Source: Oligoflexia bacterium (GTDB taxonomy: Bacteria > Bdellovibrionota > Bdellovibrionia > JABDDW01). From it: DNA of 60,146 nucleotides. Below the pieces are notes generated by a model, which searched no databases, had not been told where the DNA came from, and saw only the letters and a list, made by a program, of their open reading frames with translations. The stretch spans positions 1-60,146 of the forward strand of contig JAWXAT010000005.1 in NCBI GenBank assembly GCA_034439615.1, written 5' to 3'. Of this stretch, positions 57,202 through 60,146 are shown one piece after another (position 1 is the stretch's first letter; each line of letters begins with the position of its first letter). Made by a program: the position numbers and the translations under genes.

Positions 57202-60000
57202 ATGACAGACACACAAACTGATTATCGCAACACACTTAATCTTCCTGAAACTGACTTCCCCATGAAGGCCAATTTACCGGTAAGAGAACCAGAACAAGTT
57301 AAAACTTGGCTTTCACAAAAGACTTACGAACAAATTCAAGAGATGAATAAATCCAAACCTCTCTTTGTCATGCCCGATGGCCCTCCCTATGCTAACGGCA
57401 ATATTCACGTCGGCCATTGTCTAAATAAAATTCTTAAAGACATCGTTATCAAATATAAATCCATGGCGGGCTTTCGTTCAGTGTTTATTCCTGGTTGGGA
57501 TTGTCACGGACTCCCTATCGAACACGCTGTTGCAAAGGAATTAGGAAACAAACGTCGTGAAAAATCTGATGCAGAAATCAGAAAACTTTGTCGCGAATAC
57601 GCCAGCAAATATATTGATCTTCAAAGAGAACAATTTAAACGACTTGGCATTTTAGCTGATTGGGATCACCCCTACACTACCATGGACACCCCATACGAAG
57701 CCGCCATGATCAGAAGTCTTGCACGCATCTACGATGCGGGTCATGTTTATCGTGGTGAAAAACCAGTTCATTGGTGTTGGTCTGATGGAACCGCCCTTGC
57801 TGAAGCAGAGGTTGAATACGCAAATCGCAAAGACCCATCAATTTACGTTAAATTTGAAGCCGCAAAGAATTTAGATAAACTAGGCAATCCAAAAAATAAA
57901 ACATACTTTGTTATATGGACAACCACTCCCTGGACTCTCCCTGCAAATTTAGCGATCAGTTTAAATTCAGAATTTGATTATGGTATTTATGAAGTCGATG
58001 GTGAGAACTGGGTTTTAGCAAAAGAACTTGCTCCTGCATTAGAAAAAGCTTCGGGGAAATCACTTAAACTCACAAACACTTTTAAAGGCTCTACACTCGG
58101 TGGGACAAAAAAAGTCGGTGATTCGTTTGACGGTGTAGTTTGTCGACATCCGTTTATTGACCGCGAAAGTTATGTGCTCTTAGGCGATCACGTAACACTC
58201 GATGCTGGTACGGGTTGTGTTCATACGGCTCCTGGTCACGGACAAGATGACTATCAAGTTGGTTTTAAATATGGCCTTCAACCCTATAACCCCGTCAACG
58301 ATTGGGGCAAATACACAGATAAAGTTCCTGAGTATGTGGGCCAAAAAGTTTTTGATGTGAATCCAAAAGTTGTTCAAAGACTTCGCGAATCAGGGCATCT
58401 CATTGTTGAAGAAACTTTAGATCACAGTTTTCCTCACTGTTGGCGCTGTCATAATCCAGTTATTTTTCGAGCTACAGCTCAATGGTTTATCGCTATGGAT
58501 GAGACGGAGAAAAACAAAAGCAAAGGTTCGATACGTAAAAAAGCATTAGAAGAAATTAAAAAAGTAAAATGGTTTCCAAGTTGGGGTGAAAATCGAATCA
58601 CAGCCATGGTTGAAAATCGCCCTGATTGGTGTATCAGCCGCCAAAGACTTTGGGGAGTACCGATTCCCGTATTTTATTGTGAAAAATGCCAAGAATCAGA
58701 GGCCTCCGCTGAACTCATGAACAAAGTGGCACTTAAAGTTGAAAAACAAGGTTTGGAATCTTGGTACACATCAGAAGCTAGTGAGTTTTTAGGTGCGAAT
58801 CATAAATGTAAATGCGGTCACGGAGTTTTTAAAAAGGGTTCTGATATTCTTGATGTTTGGTTTGATAGCGGAGTTTGTCACTCAGCTGTTCAAGAAACCA
58901 GAGAGGGCATGAGTAATCCAGCTGATCTCTATCTTGAGGGTAGCGATCAACATCGCGGTTGGTTTCAATCAAGTCTCATGACCAGCATTGCAATGCATGG
59001 CCGCGCACCGTTTAAGAATGTACTCACACATGGTTTTGTCAACGATGCTCAAGGTCGTAAAATGTCAAAGAGTATCGGCAATGTTTTAGATCCTCATAAA
59101 TTTATGGAAAAAAACGGCGCTGAAATCTTAAGGCTTTGGACAGCTTATGTTGATTACAGTAACGATCTGCAAGCCGGACAAGAAAGTTTTGACCGAGTCT
59201 CAGAAAGTTACCGTCGCGTTCGAAATACTTGTCGATATATTTTAGGAAATATTTCTGATTTTGATCCTAAAAAAGATTCAGTAGATTACGAAGATCTATT
59301 AGATGTCGATAAATGGGCGCTCTCAAGACTTGCTAAACTTATAAAAACGAGCACTGAATCTTATGATAAATTTGAGTACCATCCTATTTATCATGCGCTT
59401 CAAAATTATTGCACCGTTGAACTCTCAGCTGTTTACTTAGATATTCTTAAAGACCGACTTTACACATTTAAAAAAGATGGCATTGAGCGTCGAGCCGCAC
59501 AGACTACGATTTATCTCATCTTGCGTAATATCGTTGGAATTATGGCTCCTATTACTAGTTTTTTAAGTGAGGAAGTGTATTTAAGACTTCCAGGGCATGA
59601 AAAAGAAAGTATTTTTCTAACTGACTTTCCAAAAGCTGATCCAAAATGGTTTAATCAAAGCCTGGAACAAAAATGGTCTAAACTTTTTGAAGCCAGAAGT
59701 GTTGTTACAAAACAACTTGAAGAAGCAAGACAGGGCAAAATGATCGGATCAGGGCTTGAAGCTAAAGTAGAATTAACTGTTCCTGTACAACATAGTGATA
59801 TTTTCTATGACAATGCGGTAGAACTCCCCAGCATTTTTATTGTTTCTCAAGTTAAAATTAAAGAAGGTCCAGAATTTTCGGTTAAAGTAGAAAAAGCTGA
59901 CGGAGAAAAATGCGAACGCTGTTGGAACTTCAGTGCACAGACAAATAAAGATTCTAAATTTCCAAACATTTGCCCCAAATGCGTAAAGGCACTCTCATGA
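57202..60000 (+). CDS. ileS: Isoleucyl-tRNA synthetase
   Basis: This 932-residue class I synthetase charges tRNA-Ile. The HIGH-type motif is GNIHVGHCLNK, followed by a CP1 editing domain (TTPWTLPANLAI, DAGTGCVHTAPGHGQDDY). The KMSKS motif is GRKMSKSIGN, with a C-terminal zinc finger (CERCWNFS, CPKC). This is the bacterial IleS1 architecture. ATG 57202 is chosen because AAAGG lies 7 bases upstream and MTDTQTDYRNTLNLPETDFPM is the usual beginning; a TTG at 57169 would add 11 residues. It overlaps lspA by 4 bp (ATGA). Confidence 0.97.
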   Translation: MTDTQTDYRNTLNLPETDFPMKANLPVREPEQVKTWLSQKTYEQIQEMNKSKPLFVMPDGPPYANGNIHVGHCLNKILKDIVIKYKSMAGFRSVFIPGWDCHGLPIEHAVAKELGNKRREKSDAEIRKLCREYASKYIDLQREQFKRLGILADWDHPYTTMDTPYEAAMIRSLARIYDAGHVYRGEKPVHWCWSDGTALAEAEVEYANRKDPSIYVKFEAAKNLDKLGNPKNKTYFVIWTTTPWTLPANLAISLNSEFDYGIYEVDGENWVLAKELAPALEKASGKSLKLTNTFKGSTLGGTKKVGDSFDGVVCRHPFIDRESYVLLGDHVTLDAGTGCVHTAPGHGQDDYQVGFKYGLQPYNPVNDWGKYTDKVPEYVGQKVFDVNPKVVQRLRESGHLIVEETLDHSFPHCWRCHNPVIFRATAQWFIAMDETEKNKSKGSIRKKALEEIKKVKWFPSWGENRITAMVENRPDWCISRQRLWGVPIPVFYCEKCQESEASAELMNKVALKVEKQGLESWYTSEASEFLGANHKCKCGHGVFKKGSDILDVWFDSGVCHSAVQETREGMSNPADLYLEGSDQHRGWFQSSLMTSIAMHGRAPFKNVLTHGFVNDAQGRKMSKSIGNVLDPHKFMEKNGAEILRLWTAYVDYSNDLQAGQESFDRVSESYRRVRNTCRYILGNISDFDPKKDSVDYEDLLDVDKWALSRLAKLIKTSTESYDKFEYHPIYHALQNYCTVELSAVYLDILKDRLYTFKKDGIERRAAQTTIYLILRNIVGIMAPITSFLSEEVYLRLPGHEKESIFLTDFPKADPKWFNQSLEQKWSKLFEARSVVTKQLEEARQGKMIGSGLEAKVELTVPVQHSDIFYDNAVELPSIFIVSQVKIKEGPEFSVKVEKADGEKCERCWNFSAQTNKDSKFPNICPKCVKALS

Positions 60001-60146
60001 AAATAAAATATCTTTTACTTTCAACAATCAGCGGAACAATCATTGCCCTTGATCAATTGACAAAGCTCTATATTCACACGCGATTTCACTTAGGCGAATC
60101 TAAAACTATAATCACTGATTTTTTTGATATCACTTATGTCAGAAAC
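59997..60146 (+). CDS. lspA: Lipoprotein signal peptidase, N-terminal fragment (3' end outside window)
   Basis: The first 50 codons run to the right edge. A hydrophobic start (KIKYLLLSTISGTIIALDQLTKLYIHTRF) contains the LspA DQ-x-TK-x-Y signature, and DFFDITYVRN matches the conserved F-x-TYVRN region. LspA removes signal peptides from prolipoproteins, such as the one at 40287-41540. The ileS-lspA order is common in bacteria. The catalytic Asp residues lie beyond the window. Confidence 0.93.
   Translation, partial: MKIKYLLLSTISGTIIALDQLTKLYIHTRFHLGESKTIITDFFDITYVRN

Noticed and set aside
1-60146. CRISPR arrays, prophage, intact insertion sequences, replication origin
   Set aside because: No regularly spaced repeats, cas genes, phage structural genes, transposases, integrases or dnaA-box clusters were recognised.

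Overview
The window looks like a stretch of chromosome from a motile, Gram-negative predator-type bacterium of the Bdellovibrionota (Bdellovibrio-like). That placement is an inference. It rests on moderate-to-low GC, a single long flagellar export operon running fliL-M-N-O-P-Q-R-flhB-A-F-G-fliA, an RpoH-type sigma factor, a Tad/Flp-type pilus cluster beside a secreted glycine-rich protein, a KamA-type aminomutase, and many signal-peptide proteins and small outer-membrane barrels without clear relatives. No rRNA, CRISPR array, prophage or intact insertion sequence was seen.

Layout. Bases 1-1.9 kb are an accessory hot spot: the tail of a BrnA/CopG-like antitoxin, a toxin-antitoxin pair inside imperfect inverted repeats, tRNA-Leu(UAG), and a second copy of the tRNA 5' half 601 bp away with a small coiled-coil ORF between the copies. 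Bases 1.9-8.4 kb (minus strand) are a one-carbon operon: folD-metF-gcvT-gcvH-gcvP and a small membrane-associated protein. Bases 8.6-17.7 kb (mostly plus) hold a stripped-down Tad pilus set (Flp pilin, three TadE/G-like pseudopilins, CpaB-like, PEGA protein, receiver-kinase, CpaC secretin, CpaF ATPase), interrupted by a minus-strand Gly/Asn/Pro-rich secreted protein. Bases 17.6-18.5 kb carry a separate small unit: a sigma-28-type promoter, a 73-residue ORF, a stand-alone FliG C-terminal-type protein, and a terminator buried in the convergent cpaF gene. Bases 18.7-22.8 kb are hisS-aspS-lipid kinase.

Bases 22.8-35.6 kb hold rpoH and the flagellar operon. The operon is preceded by a consensus-like sigma-54 promoter and ends in fliA (sigma-28). 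The 18.5 kb unit is therefore plausibly a late flagellar target of that fliA, which gives a sigma-54 to sigma-28 cascade readable within this window. Bases 35.8-39.6 kb carry inositol monophosphatase, a SPOR protein, a cupin phosphomannose isomerase plus ManC, and a secreted Asp-repeat protein. The cupin-manC promoter coincides with the SPOR-gene terminator and would give a nearly leaderless mRNA.

Bases 39.7-49.8 kb hold small outer-membrane barrels, a zinc-protease-like lipoprotein, a UvrD/PcrA helicase, lysine 2,3-aminomutase, a charged secreted protein, a porin-like protein and two tandem DUF507 proteins. Bases 49.8-60.1 kb hold a PBP1b-type murein synthase, a CHASE2 histidine kinase with an NtrC-type regulator, two proteins of unknown function (one secreted, with an SGHY motif), ileS and the start of lspA.

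All calls were made by reading sequence and motifs without database searches.
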